From the NCBI GenBank assembly GCA_033065855.1, contig JAVXUO010002743.1, positions 1 to 64,000 of the forward strand: DNA of 64,000 bases. The letters are read 5' to 3'. Shown here piece after piece: positions 12,826-24,659 of the stretch. The notes under the pieces were generated by a model. That model did not search any database and was not told where the DNA came from. It saw only the letters and a program-made list of their open reading frames with translations. A program made the position numbers and the translations under genes. Each line of letters opens with the position of its first letter. The stretch's first letter is position 1. This DNA comes from Escallonia rubra (Eukaryota; Streptophyta; Magnoliopsida; Escalloniales; Escalloniaceae).

Positions 12826-14340
12826 ATGGCTGAAGAATTCCTACAGATATCCGACTTGGTCAGTATCATTCATAAACTTCAGAAGGATCTTCAAAATGGT
12901 TTTATTACCCTAACCGAGCAACAATGTTGTATCGTCAAGGAATTGGATAACCTCAAAAAGAGAAGTAGAACGGAACCAGCAGAGGATAGGAAGAAAGACT
13001 ATATTAAGAAAGGTTCGGAGTTTGATTAGAGGTATGAGTCAAAGGAAGAAGAGACCAAACCCCTTGATGTACCGGAATGGAAGGATAAGTTAGTCGCACT
13101 AGAGTCCCAAATTGATAGGATGAGGAGAACCAATCACCTGTTAGACCTTAGTGCCCTAGCTATGAACCCAGAATATACACTAGTCCTCAAATTCAAGATG
13201 CCAGAAATGGGTAAGTTTGACGGGACCATAGATCCCTAGATTCATGCAAAGATGTACATGCGAGCGTTGGCCCCATACGGGGTAAATCAGAATTGATACA
13301 GTTATTTCAATGTACCCTTATCAGTGATGCTTCCTGATGGTTCCTTACTTTGAATGAAGCCCAAATTCGGGCTTGGGAAGATGTTGTGAGAGAGTTTGTC
13401 AAACAGTGCCAACCTAAATATCACGCAGAGAGATTTGGAAACCACGAAGCAAGAGCCAAGAGAGTCAATTTTAGCTTTCATCATGAGGTGGAGGAATAAG
13501 GCAACTCAAATGGTGAACCGTCCGACAGAGGAAGAGGAAATGAACATCGTGAGGAGCAACCTGCTTCCAGTCTACTAAGATTATATCTTTGGCCACAACG
13601 CTCTCATGGGATCCCTCATACAGAAAAAAGATGCAATGAATAAGAGAACCATCTCCCGTGAGTTAAAACCATCAGGGGTATACCTAGCCAGCCCAAGGAG
13701 TTCCAATATGCAGCCTAAGCTAGCAGCAACCAATAATGTCAACATCGTGCAAGCGCCTCGAGCTGTGACATGGGAACCCACTACGGAGCCTAAGAGGAAT
13801 TTTCACCATTGAATGCACAGGTCTCTAAAGTTTTTTATCAGTTGTTGGGGAGAGGGATTATATCTAAGCTACCACCTACCCCGACTCCAACAGTGTTACC
13901 TGAAGAATGTGACGTGAATGCCTTTTGTGACTATCATCAAGGAAATGGTCACCCTACAGAGATATGCATCACACTCTGACACGCCATACAAGACCTCATT
14001 GGCAAGGGCAAAGTTTCCCCTCCCGTCAGACCAAATGTCCAAAAAGAACCCTTGCCACCTCATAGGGTTAACCTCATTGATGATAGCCAGTTAGCCATGA
14101 ATTCGACAGTTTTTATTGTTCCAGCCAACCAGCCAGTTTTGGATTTAGTGTCCGCTTATGATTCTTTGCAACAGTTTTGCGATGTGATCACTTGAGAAGA
14201 GTTAATAAAAGGTAAGACCTTCATAGTTGAAGAAGAATACGATGAAGAAATGCCAATGTATCCCACTCAACCCGATCAGACCGAGTATACCAGAAATTGC
14301 CCTAGTCAGCCACATCTGACCCACTATTCTCCTAAGACCC
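12826..14340 (+). pseudogene. Tat-type gag remnant
   Basis: Gag forms the capsid and nucleocapsid of the retrotransposon particle. The start is taken at 12826 (MAEEFLQISDL), followed by a Lys/Glu-rich predicted helical stretch. The capsid signature 'FDGT-x-DP-x-H-x(3)-MY-x-RALAPYG' is readable at about 13215-13275. 'LETTKQEPRESILAFIMRWR' lies at about 13435-13495. A zinc-knuckle-like 'CDYHQGNGHPTEIC' lies at about 13930-13975. Stop codons and frame changes occur at 13027, 13237, 13576, 13810 and elsewhere, so no intact protein can be made. The region after 14100 (EEEYDEEMP...) is an acidic linker. Confidence 0.75.
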
Positions 14341-14509
14341 TCAGGATAACGAGGTCCTCAGATAACTAATGAAGATCCAAGCAATATTTCCATATGGAGA
14401 TCACTATCGGCCTCATACTCTCACCGCCAAGCCGTTATCAAGCTTCTCAGCAAAGCCCAAATACCAATCAAGACCCAGCCTGAAGACATATCCCAAGTGT
14501 CAGGGGCTA

Positions 14510-15060
14510 TACATTACAGAATTGTCATTACCTTTCCTGAGTCCAACTTGCCCAAATCAGGACCAAGCCACCATGACCCGCTCCATATCACTATGCGAGT
14601 GCTTGATAAAAAGGTTCCATTGATCCTCATAGACAATGGTTCTGCTTGAAATGTATTTCACCTACACACCGTTCAAGCCCTTGGAATTGACCCATCAGAA
14701 TTCACCCCTTCAACCAAGTCGTTCAAGCCTATGATAACACTAGAATGGAGGTGATTGGTACAGTAAAGCTTCCAATGAGTATGGGTACTTCTAGCTTTGA
14801 TGTTGAGTTTCAGGTATTGAATATTTTGGCCACTTTTAATCTTCTATTGGGAAGATCTTGTATGCACTCGGTGGGTGCAATCCCTTTTACTTTGCACCAA
14901 AAGGTCAAGTTTGGTTGAATGATGTCGTTTTCATCATAGTAGGAGATTCGTAGTTGCCATAAATCGAACAGGTCGAGAAGGACAGTGTTCAGTTGCCGCA
15001 TGATTATTTTGATATTTTGCTTAGTGGATTTAGGATAGATCACCCGATTTAGTGTCTCAA
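14510..15060 (+). pseudogene. Retrotransposon aspartic protease remnant
   Basis: Around 14600-14680 the frame reads VPLILIDNGSA, stop, then NVFHLHTVQALGI. This matches the retropepsin active-site region, with DNGS in place of DTGS, a form common in Tat elements. Further retropepsin-like sequence ('STSSFDVEFQVLN', 'ILATFNLLLGRSCMH...VGAIPFTLH') can be read in shifted frames at about 14790-14900. The stop and frameshifts make it non-functional. Confidence 0.6.
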
Positions 15061-15899
15061 GTGTGAAAACTTCCTCTCATTTGCGCTCTACAGCTATTCA
15101 ATAGTGCTCCCCATGGTGAGGAAATTCTACAACTTTCCAGAAAAAAGGCTTAGGCCAAAACTGTCAAGGAATTCCCAGCTTCCAGGAAGAAGAAAGACCA
15201 GTTTGGCTTACGGTACAACCAACAAGAATGGAAGGAAGAAAGCCATCCGAAAGCTTACCCAGGTCAAAAAGGACAAGGAAGATGAAAAGCTCATAGGCAT
15301 GACCAAGATCTCTACTATAAATATACGATTTGTCAAAGAAGAAGAGAGTGGACCTTCTATCGATTTCCAGAGCTAGTTTACAATGTTAGACCAAAAAGAA
15401 AATCAAAGGTTGGGAGATATTTTACGAGTGCGAGTGGGTCAAAGATGAAAAACTGCCAGTACAGACAAAGCCAGGTACGAAAGAAGTCTCTGATTGGATG
15501 GAGTTAATAAACTCATGAGCAATGATAACATGCTTCATAGATATGTTTATCTGAGTGCTTATCTGTGAAGTGGACGACCAGATCATGGACCTAGCATGCC
15601 TAATCGCTCTAGCACAGGGCGACACCCAAAATTGGATGATTGAATATGAACGACCGACTGCGGGAGAGGTTACCAAAAGAAGTCATGTTGCCAAAGATGC
15701 TCTGGAATCGGAAGCCTTGGATGCCTACATCACCTTAGCCAATCTCAGTTCGCTTACCTACTATGTATTTTTAGACTCCTGGATTGATAATATCATGCTT
15801 GATTTTGATTATCATGTGGTTGCTGATATAGGTTATGATGAATTAGCCAACTCGATTAATGATGAGTCACACTTAATAAACTTAGAAGACAAAAAATAT

Positions 15900-16870
15900 C
15901 TAAAAGAAATTAAAAAATATATCTAATCGTGTCAAGCCAGCGGTGAAAGAAACAGTCAAATTAAACATAATAAGCTCTCGTGAAGCCATAAAAGAAATCA
16001 AAATATGGGCTAGTCTAGATGAGAGAGAAAGAGTAGAGATGGCTGCACTCCCTAGGGAATTCATCGATGTATTTGCTTGGTCCTATAGTGACATACCCGA
16101 TATAGACCCATCCATCACGGAATACCACCTACCTATCCTACCCGAAACCAAACCCGTCAAACAGAAACTTCACAAGTTGAGGCCAAAGTGGTCTCTCAAG
16201 TTCAAGGATGAGGTGATGAAGTTACTCCATATTGGTTTCATCCAAGTGATTGAGTACCCTATCTGGCTAGCCAACAACGTACACGTCCCTAAACCTTCTA
16301 GTCAAGTTAGGATGTGTGTGGACTGCTGAGACCAAAACTGAGTTTCTCCAAAAGATGACTTCGCTTGACCCATCATAGACCTGATCATAGACAACACAAC
16401 CGAGCGTGAGTTGGCATCTTTTGTAGATTGTTTCACAAGATATAACCAGATAAAAATGACTCTCGAGGATCAAGAGAAGAAAGACTTCACAACTCCCTGG
16501 CATACCTTCTGGTACGCAGTGATGGCTTACTGCTTGAAGAATGCTGGGGCTAGATCCAACGAGCCACTACAACCCTATTCCATGATATGATCCATAAGGA
16601 GGTAGAAGTGTACGTGGATGACAAATATCAAATGGAGGAAGAGGGAAGATCATTGTATAGTGTTGATAAAATAATTTAGAAGTTTGAGACAGTAAAATAT
16701 GAGGTTAAACCTGCAGAAGTGTGGGTTCAGAGTCACAGCCGAGAATTTTCTAAGTTTCATGGTGAGTAAACGAGGGATAGAGGTAGATCCAGCCAAAATA
16801 AAAGCCATAGTTGAGATGCCCCCCCCCCCCCCCTATATCGAAAGGAGATTCGAGGATTCTTGGGAAGAAT
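15900..16870 (+). pseudogene. Tat reverse transcriptase remnant
   Basis: The lead-in is 'REFIDVFAWSYSDIPDIDPS' (about 16057-16116), the usual entry to the RT of this group. Palm motifs follow: 'KFKDEVMKLLHIGFIQVIEY' and 'NNVHVPK...RMCVDC'. Further on are LIIDNTTERELASFVDCFTRY, LKNAGA and VEVYVDD, where the YVDD catalytic motif survives at about 16606-16620. 'LNLQKCGFRVTAENFL' lies at about 16702-16750. Internal stops at 16327, 16366 and 16588, plus frameshifts, break it. A run of 14-15 C at about 16819-16833 falls in the connection subdomain. Confidence 0.8.
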
Positions 16871-16909
16871 CAAATACATTAGCCGGTCCATATCCCAGTT
16901 AACCATGAT

Positions 16910-17300
16910 CCGTGAAACTGTATTCAAATTGTAGAAGAAGAATTCGAGCAAAGAATGGAACCCCCTATGCTAGGAAGCCCTCGACAAGATTAAGCAGTAC
17001 CTTTCTAACCGTGACCAATACCGCAGTAAGGGCCATGTTAGCCCAGCATTTGGAAAACTCACTAGTTCAGAGAGCCATATATTACGTCAGTAAGAAGTTG
17101 ATCCAAAGAGAAGTGAACTATTCAGCCTTAGAGAAAACATGTATGTATTTGGTTTGGGTAACACAAAGATTGAGACATTACATCCTGGCATATCCCATTA
17201 GGCTACTAGCTAGAATGGACCCCATGAAGTACCTATCTAATCACACAGCCAAATGGCTTTTGTTGTTGTTTGAGTTTGATATAACCTATGTCGCATAACA
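16910..17300 (+). pseudogene. RT-associated RNase H remnant
   Basis: The readable order is '...RAIYYVSKKLIQREVNYSA' then 'LEKTCMYLVWVTQRLRHYIL' and 'MDPMKYLSNHTAKWLLLLFE' with 'FDITYVA'. This matches the C-terminal part of retroelement RNase H, which degrades the RNA strand during reverse transcription. The N-terminal catalytic part is scrambled. The frame ends with a stop at about 17296. Confidence 0.75.
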
Positions 17301-17394
17301 GTCGATCAAAAGAAAAGCCATAGCCGACTTGTTAGCCAATTGTTCGACTGAGGATACCGGTCAATGGGAAGCGAGGTTCCCAGATGAAGGAGTT

Positions 17395-17760
17395 TGTATT
17401 GTTGAAATAGAGATGTGGTGGCAATTGTACTTTGATGAAACAGCAAACAACAAGGGTTTTGGAGTAGGGATATTGTTGATCTCACTAGATGGAGCCCACT
17501 CACCCATAGTCATCAAGCTGACTCTCGACGGGACTAACAACACCGCCGAGTATAAAGCATATATCACCGAATTAGAGATGGCCATAAACCTAAGAGTTTG
17601 ATATATCACAATTTATGGAGACTCAGGTTTGATCATATACCAAATCCAGGGTATGTTGAGAGTTAGCGATGAGCCCTGCAAACATATTATGCCCACTTGG
17701 AGATAATTAAAGATGTAGAATTCCATTACCTGCCCCGAACCAAGAAAAATGTTTCCAATG
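17395..17760 (+). pseudogene. Second RNase H domain (archaeal-type, Tat lineage)
   Basis: 'WQLYFDETANNKGFGVGILL' followed by 'NNTAEYKAYITELEMAINL' (about 17419-17600) matches the additional RNase H found in Tat/Ogre elements between the normal RNase H and integrase. The usual FDG is FDE here. The distal part ('ITIYGDSGLIIYQIQG') continues past an in-frame stop at 17599. This domain places the element in the Tat group rather than Athila. Confidence 0.75.
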
Positions 17761-17809
17761 CATTAGCCACCCTTGCATTAATAGTAGACATACTTGAAGG
17801 ATAGGAGGT

Positions 17810-18965
17810 AGAACTGTTTGTCATAGAGAAGAGGAACCGACCCGCTTTCTACTTCATGATAGCACCTCTAGAGAATGACGGAGAAGTCGAGCCTTGGTAT
17901 ACTGATATACATAATCTCATCCAAGACGAAAAATATCCAAATGAGTGTTCCACCAAAGACGAGTAGCTTTGAAAAGATGGGTGGCACGGTTCATCATGTG
18001 TGACAGAAGATTGTATAAGAGACATTATAACAGGGAACACCTATTGCGTATAACCGAAAGAGAAAGTAGCCAAATCATGAAGGACGTATACGCAGAAGAG
18101 TGTGGACCACACATGAATAGGCGGATGCTATCCAAGAAAGTCCTCCGACAGGGGTACTAATGGAGTACTATGGAGCAAGACTATATAGAATATGTGAGGA
18201 GGTGTCATAAGTGTCAGATGTATGCTAACTTACAACATTTACCTCCACGGGAGTTATACAACATGACCTCATTGACTGTTCTCGGGGAATAGATGTGATA
18301 GGAAAAATTAGCCTTAAGGTCTCTAATGGACATGAATTCATACTAGTAGCCATATATTACTTTACGAAGAGGGTGGAAGTCGCTTCGTAAGCTGCGCTCA
18401 ACGCCAAGATGGTGGCTCAGTTTATTTGAACCAATATTGTCTGTCAATATGGAGTACCCCGGAGTTGATCTTAGACAACGGGGCTACATTTTGAAGGAGA
18501 AGTCTCAAACCTAGTCGATGAGTATGGTATCACCCGACACCGCTCGTCACCCTACCGACCACAAACCAACAGTGTTGTTGAGGCCGCTCGTCACCGTACG
18601 TGTGAAGTAAATGACACATTCGTTTAGGAGTTGGCCAGATAAGCTTCATTACACATTCTAGGGCTATAGGAAATTAGTGAGAACATCAACCGGTGCAACC
18701 CCATATTCATTGGTCTATGGCATAGAGGTCGTACTCCCAGTAGAATTGAAAGTTAACACTCTCAAGTGTTATTGGAGAACCAAATAGCCGAGGAAGACTG
18801 GGTGAGACACAGATTTGAAGAATTGGCGTTGGCATACGAGAAAATTTTGAAGGCGCTCTATCACATTCAGGGTTACCAGAAGCGGATTGCTCGAGCATTC
18901 AACAAGCGAGTTAAAGGATGCAGGTTAAAACAAGGAGATTTGGTGTTAAAGGAGAACATTTGACA
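17810..18965 (+). pseudogene. Integrase remnant
   Basis: Integrase joins retrotransposon DNA to the chromosome. The zinc-binding region is partly preserved as 'CGPHMNRRMLSKKVLRQGY' followed by 'RRCHKCQMY' (about 18100-18225). The core shows GIDVIGK (first Asp), then 'TKRVEVAS', an LDNGATFEGE-like second Asp region near 18470-18495, and a YRPQTNSVVEAA-like third acidic site near 18555-18590. The C-terminal part 'RVKGCRLKQGDLVLKENI' ends at about 18960. Multiple stops and frame changes are present. Confidence 0.75.
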
Positions 18966-19298
18966 AATTTTGGAAACCGCAAAGAAAGTTTGAACCCAAG
19001 TGATCGAGTCCCTATATGATCAAAGCAAATCATGACTGGGGAGTACAACACTATTAGTCGAATTAGACGGGATTGAGCTGTCACAGCTAGAAATATTATG
19101 CTTGAGTAAATTTTGTAATTGAACTACAAATGACACGAGCCTCCTTAAGAACATTTTCCAGCACACACAAATGATGAAACACATAGATGGAAGTACGTAG
19201 GCAGCTCGTAAAGTTACCTCGAGCGTGGTCAAATTTTAATAGGATTCTTTTATTTCACAGGCTAAAACACTGATTACATTCTTAAGAAAAATAAAAAT

Positions 19299-19437
19299 GC
19301 CTGCTAGGACGAAAATTCTGCAAATGGCGGCCTAAGCAAAAGTTCGGGTAAAAAAAATGAAAAGAAAAATACTAGAGAAAAATAAAAGGGCCTGCTAGGA
19401 CGAGAACCCTATAAAGGCGGCCTAGGAAAAAGTTAAG
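19299..19437 (+). repeat. Two-copy direct repeat after pol
   Basis: 'gcctgctaggacgaaaa' starts at 19299 and 'gcctgctaggacgagaa' at 19390. Each is followed by 'ggcggcctag(g/c)aaaaagtt' within about 50 bp, and the period is 91 bp. A block of this kind is familiar just downstream of integrase in Tat elements. Confidence 0.7.
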
Positions 19438-19623
19438 GAGAGAAAATTTATGTCCTACCAGTAACCTATGGGATATCGGCCAGCATCTTTTTTATTTTCT
19501 TTACGGTTGGACTATCCTCATCATTTATGATTAACTTTCAGGTCTCCAAATCTTTCTTATAAGCCAACTCTGAAACACGGGAATGACATCCCCCAGCCCC
19601 ACTTTTTCTTTGCCTTTATTACT

Positions 19624-20541
19624 CTACCTGTCAAATTCACCCTCGAGATAAGAATCCACACCAGCTTCCCGGTTCCGCGTAACTTTGATAGCCAAATTCA
19701 TCTTCAGTGGCTTCTCCTTCAGCGGCAAAGTGGGATGTCGCTTGGGATCATCCATGTGGAAAGACAGTATCGGATTCCCATCAGCATCAAACTTATCCTC
19801 GAAAATCTGGGCACCAATCCAGGACCGTCTAATCCAACTGATCCAAACTTCACTTTCAGCCTGAGGATGACAGAAACTTTGTATTATGCTCTGAGAAGAA
19901 TTGCTAAAATCAGGCATCTCCTGACCCAATCCGATAGTAGCACAAGCTTCTTCCTTAACTTGCTCCAAGGACCTTATCTCACAAGCACTAGGGAAGTCCT
20001 AGTTCAACTATCCCTAAAGCTTGCTCTCCAAAGTCAGTACCTTTTCATGAAGGCGAGGCAAAAGCCAATAGAGGTAGGCATTTGACAACAAGAGAGTAAT
20101 TAGATCTATATTAGTGAGGAAAGGTTTATATTCAACTATGGGTATAAGGCAGAGAGCCTCAACCTCGCAAGACAACATCGATTTTGGAAGGACTAAGGAC
20201 ATGTTCTCCTACAAACTCATCATAGACCTTCGGAATTACCTGCTCATAACCAAATGCCTCAAGATCTAATAAGCAAAGCAGAAGGATGTGTAACGCAGTC
20301 CCAGAATATAAACACAGGGATATTGAGCAGCTTTCAGAACTGGTCTATGAGCCATCTACCATTTACAGTACCAACGGATATCCTTGGACTCTCGCACACA
20401 GAAGAAGCGACTCCTATCTTCTATGCCGGAACGATCTTCGAAGAGTAAAGGTCGAGAATGGAAAGCACTGGGGCTATACCCTACCGTGGTAAGTTTGGCT
20501 ATTAGACGCATATAGCTCTGCAACCACATATACAAAAGCAA
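19624..20541 (-). pseudogene. Antisense ORF remnant in the Tat element, distal part
   Basis: On the minus strand this reads as broken frames: 'LFEDRSGIEDRSRFF...KDIRWYCKW', then 'VYILGLRYTSFCFAY', 'ILRHLG', and finally a longer open piece (19968-19624) ending 'LKMNLAIKVTRNREAGVDSY'. The 'GLRY..F.FAYR-x-LRH-x-G' part resembles the later portion of plant mobile domain (PMD) proteins and is interrupted by stops. It could be the continuation of the PMD-like gene at 23.0-24.0 kb, separated from it by introns or insertions, or a second antisense gene. Function is not inferred beyond family resemblance. Confidence 0.45.
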
Positions 20542-20939
20542 AGAACTACCTCTAAAGGGATGTTGGGATCTTTATGAACATTTGTGATACCAAGTAAAGT
20601 TTCAGCTACCACTAAAAGGATCAGGGTTTTACCATGGGTGGACACTCCTCAAGCTCATTGTAGATTTTACATTTGAATGTCTTCGCGAATCACCACGCTC
20701 CTCAAGCTCATTAAAAGTTTTAATTTGAATCACCCGTCTAAATGGATCAATTCAATCTTGTTGAAAGAATCCGTGAATGCATGGAATTAGAGTTTAAAGT
20801 TGTGGGATCATCTTCAGAAGCCATTGAGAGTTCTAAAAAGAGAAAAAGGAATGAATTTCGTTCTGAAAGGAGAGTCCCAAAAATATATAGTCAAATAGCC
20901 CTAATTTGTATAGGATTGAAAATTTAAAAATATCATAAA

Positions 20940-21172
20940 ATTTTATCGGAATAACCGTCCGATTTTTTACTAACCGACTGGTTTTCCTATTTAGTTCATT
21001 TGATGGTCTATGTTTCTGATCAACCATCTGGTTCTCTAGAGAAAATTTAATTTCTTCTAACCAACCGGTCGATTTTGTCATGAAATTCGAGTTTGTCTCT
21101 GACCAACTGTATGGTTTGGCCTTGAAATTGGATTTAGCCTTTGACTAACCAACCGGTTGGTTAGCCTTTATC
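20940..21172. repeat. Palindromic CCGGTTAG-type repeats, block 2
   Basis: Variants of (T)CTGACTAACC-x(2-4)-CCGGTT recur, for example 'actaaccgactggtttt', 'gatcaaccatctggtt', 'taaccaaccggtcgat' and the near-perfect palindrome 'gactaaccaaccggttggtta'. Spacing is about 45-65 bp. The same motif occurs at 12575-12632 and 24100-24320 in the same element. Confidence 0.7.
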
Positions 21173-21479
21173 ATATTTTTACAGGGTTTGCTTATATACG
21201 GGCCCAACTCTGTACCTGTAAAATCTCAATCCTCAATTCTCAAGTTCTCAAACTCCAGTTTCCATTCTAGTCTTAACCTCTTTTCTTTCCGTATATGTCT
21301 GTGAACATATACTTATAATAAACATTAACATAGGAATTAATAGGATAGTCATTGACTAAAAATATGGAAAAGTAAATGTTTAGGTACCTTCAATCAATTG
21401 GTTAATCCCCAAAGGACTCTAACCAAAGTTCTAATAACGAGGCCTAACTCTAGACCTAAGAACTAACAGCAGTAGATGT

Positions 21480-22500
21480 CATCAAGGCTTCCTCCGGGAT
21501 CTCCTGATGATCGGCACTTCCTTGCGGCTGGACTCCGAGTCTCCTTGGGTTTCCTCCTCGATTTCTTGGCTGGGCTCATCCTCGACTTCTGCTTTGGCTT
21601 CCTCCGCCTTCGTTTCCTCCTCGTGACCCCCTGCTAGTCCTCTTCCTCAGCAGCTCGGGATGACATTCGTGTTGGCCTCTTAGATATAGGAGATTACGCC
21701 TTCTTTTTGCTACTGTTAGCAACTTATTTCCGTTTTAGACAGTGGTGGTCTAGGCTTTAGAGACTCCCTAGTCCAAGGCCAATTCACTGCTATACTTTGC
21801 ACACGCTTGCCCATGGGAATGACCGAGATTGCCTTAAGGGTACCAGTAGCAGCAGCAGGGGCTGGGGGCTCTACCAAGCTCGGCCGACCGCTCGATCCAC
21901 CTTCAGAAGGCGGCACTGAGGGAGTGGGAGTAGGCATCTTTGTACCCCCTTCTAAAGTCCCGTACACAGAGAGCATGTCCTGATAGCCGGACACCATGCC
22001 CTTAAGGCTGTGTATCATCTTGTAAGCATCTCGAAGTAGGGAGCAGGGAACCTACATAAGGAAAAGCACCAAGTCAAGACTTCGCATGACATGAAATAAA
22101 GTCAAGTCTAGAGATTAGCATGTTAATTCGAGCCAATTCTTTGAGGCCAAATACCTCATAATCTCTCCCCGGTCGCGGGATGGGCTCGTGCTCAGGGGTT
22201 TTTCCTTGGGGTAGTGAGACACCATCTATTGAGGGAATGGAAGACCCTCAGCCATATCGTCTTCTTTCCCCCTTGCCTTTTTTATCCTGGGCTTCCATCT
22301 CCCACTGGATCTTCTTTAGCATTTTCAAACTCAAAGAAGGCGCCAAATATTCTTGCACGAACGCCAAATATATCCGAGGATCATTAAGCCACCGTAAGGA
22401 CAACACCGGAATCCCCCTAGGCATGTCTGCCTTGACCCCCTACCCAGCTCTGTCGTGCGGTACATCTCCTCTTGAAGAGCCACCGATATTCTAAAGCCCA
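21480..22500 (-). pseudogene. Antisense coding-like segments in the Tat element, middle part
   Basis: Minus-strand frames carry 'PRGIPVLSLRWLNDPRIYLA' then 'FVQEYLAPSLSLKMLKKIQW' (about 22440-22310). After that come 'YQDMLSVYGTLEGG' with a Pro/Ser/Gly-rich linker (about 21990-21870), and an Arg/Lys-rich tail with several RRKRRRRK-like clusters (about 21640-21490). The order suggests the linker and basic C-terminal tail of an antisense ORF. Stops and frame breaks prevent a continuous protein. It may belong to the PMD-like gene that starts near 23926. Confidence 0.4.
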
Positions 22501-23040
22501 TACCCTCCAGATGGTGCTGAGGAAGTACCTTATCCCTTAGGTAAAATTCCTCCTATAATAGTCCCACCAATAGTATTTACCATCGAGTATAGCTCAACTT
22601 CTCAGCACAGTCTCTCACCTTATGCCACCACCGAGAAAGAGATTCCTAAATTGAAAAAGCACAAATGTGAAAAATTGATAAGCATGTCTTAGAAAGAATA
22701 ATTTCATGAACTAAAAGATAGCTTACCGGGCGCTTTCTCAAACCGTTAAAACTTCCTCAGTGCATAAACTCCGAGACCCCAGTCCACTCGTCCCTAAAAT
22801 TTCACCGGGTCATCACCGGTGTAGTCACAGTAGGAGCTGCCTCCGCCAGGCGAAGAGCGCGAGAACTAGAACCTCAAAAGCCCAAACCTGTGAAAGCAAA
22901 CATGGCACATATGAGGATATGTCTAGATTATGCATGTCATCATTAAAAAAACTAATCAAAGAGCTTAGGGCATACCTATCAAACATCACAAAATCCAATG
23001 AAATTGAGCGTCTGCCTTCAGGACACAACACCCATCAATT

Positions 23041-23926
23041 GGTATAAATAAGCCATAGCAAGAGTACCCCAGTCCTACTCCCCAATGTCCTCAATCACCA
23101 CAAGGGCTCAGAGGTACCACAATTGGACGGAGTAGTCCCCGTTACTAAACAGGGTTTCCTCTAGAGTGTAAAGCAGAAAAACCTGAATAAACTGATCAAC
23201 CGCTATGGGCTCCATCACTTCCAAGTTCATGCACTCATAGTGAGTACGGCTGGAACATAAGATTATGGAACCACCCTTCTTGAAGGATGGCTCGTAGCCG
23301 AGCAAACGAACCTCCCTCGACAACGAACATACGCCCAAGGTACAGGCCTCTCTCGACAATGAACACGAGTGATGCTCGTAAAATCCAACGGGGTGACCGT
23401 GGCTTCCCCAAATGGCATTATGGAAGATGTTTGTGGAATCTCACCAATGCTCGGCAAGGCATAGGAGATGTTTTTTACTCCGTTTAAAAGCATCCAATCC
23501 ATTCAAAAAGGAACAAAAGCTCGTAGCGACAATTTTATTTTTAACATTAATTGAAAAGGGATTTTTACCCACCAATCTCTCACAGCCTCTACATTGCATA
23601 TTCACGGGGAGGGGCTGCAATTTGCCAAACAAAGAAGAAAACCTGAGGAACTGTCTGGTTCATGAAATAATTGCATGAAAACCCTAATGCATGGGTCCTA
23701 CCATGCATAGGCATGGGGTGTGTGTGAAGCAAGGTGAAAGAGTACGTGTCTAGAATAAAATATGGGTAACATACCTTTTCTGCAAAGTAGAGTGCGCTGA
23801 GATGAATGCCTTGCTCCGGAGTGAGTAGTAAACGATCATCGGCTCAATTCGTTGGTTAAAATTGGCTAATTTTTCTGATTTGGAGTCCTCCTTCGTTCCC
23901 TTTGTGCGTTCGCCATAATCATCCAT
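23041..23926 (-). pseudogene. Antisense plant mobile domain (PMD) gene remnant
   Basis: Plant mobile domain proteins (also called aminotransferase-like) occur as host genes such as MAIN/MAIL1 and inside transposons. On the minus strand a start at 23926 (MDDYGERTKGTKEDS) leads to 'YYSLRSKAFISAHSTLQK' and a good GT donor at about 23774. After a gap come 'MDWMLLNGVKNISYALPSIG' and 'PQTSSIMPFGEATVTPLDF' (about 23436-23380), the characteristic T-x-F-x(2)-P-x-GE-x-T-x-TL-x-D region. Then comes 'AVDQFIQVFLLYTLEETLFS' with 'VQLWYL' (23203-23108), and 'GTLAMAYLYQ' (23069-23041). Stops and frameshifts break it. It is antisense to gag-pol, between integrase and the 3' LTR. Antisense extra ORFs are known in plant Ty3/gypsy elements. 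Confidence 0.7.
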
Positions 23927-24099
23927 GTTTATGCGAAATTGAGGGAAATTGAGAGGTAATTGGTTGTATCTATAGACTAGGAGTGTAATTAAAGCTAGAA
24001 TTGACAACCTAGGACTCCTAGAAAGAAAAACAAATCAGGGAGAGACTGGAGTGGGACTAAGTTGGAAGTGTTGTGAAAAATCTTAAAATCACGCATAAA

Positions 24100-24320
24100 A
24101 CTAGGCAGCCTAACTGGCCGGCTTTTTCATTTAAGTCGGTCAAAGTCTCTGACTAACCAGCCAATTTTCGATTCTTCAAATTTTAAAAATCTCAAAGTCT
24201 CTAACAAACTAGCCGGTTCTCGTGCCAAATTTCAAAACCTGCTGACTAACTGGCCAGTTTTTGACTTAAAATTTCAAAATTTTTAATCTCTCATCTGTTC
24301 TAACTAACCAATCGGTTTTT
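24100..24320. repeat. Palindromic CCGGTTAG-type repeats, block 3
   Basis: Repeats such as 'cctaactggccggctttt', 'tctgactaaccagccaatttt', 'ctaacaaactagccggttct', 'gactaactggccagttttt' and 'aactaaccaatcggtttttt' are spaced about 45-60 bp, with 'caaattttaaaaatctcaaag'-like spacers. They lie just upstream of the antisense PMD start. Confidence 0.7.
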
Positions 24321-24659
24321 TATCTTTTTCAAAAAAAAATTAGAATGTACGCTTAGGTGCTTGTGTGCTTTTACTAATTGCATTGGCAATACCAGTTTGC
24401 ATTGCTTATGCATTGTCACATGATAGATGTTCATTCGCCCGAGGGAGTTGTTATCTAACATTTTTATGCTTGCAAGCCCGCATATGCATGTCCGATATCT
24501 CATCCTTGGGTTGGTTCGTGACCCAAATTTCTTCCAAGTCCAGTGTTCCGTTCACCAATCCTTGTACGGTTTAAGACCAATACACAGTTCCATGCTTGTT
24601 GTCGATCGAAAATGTGCATTCCCGTCAACTGAATTGATTTTATCCACTCAAAGTCCAGC

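Noticed and set aside
15555..15926. 123-codon plus frame as an independent gene
   Set aside because: It lies between the protease and RT of the Tat element, in the expected linker position, and leads into RT; treated as part of decayed pol.
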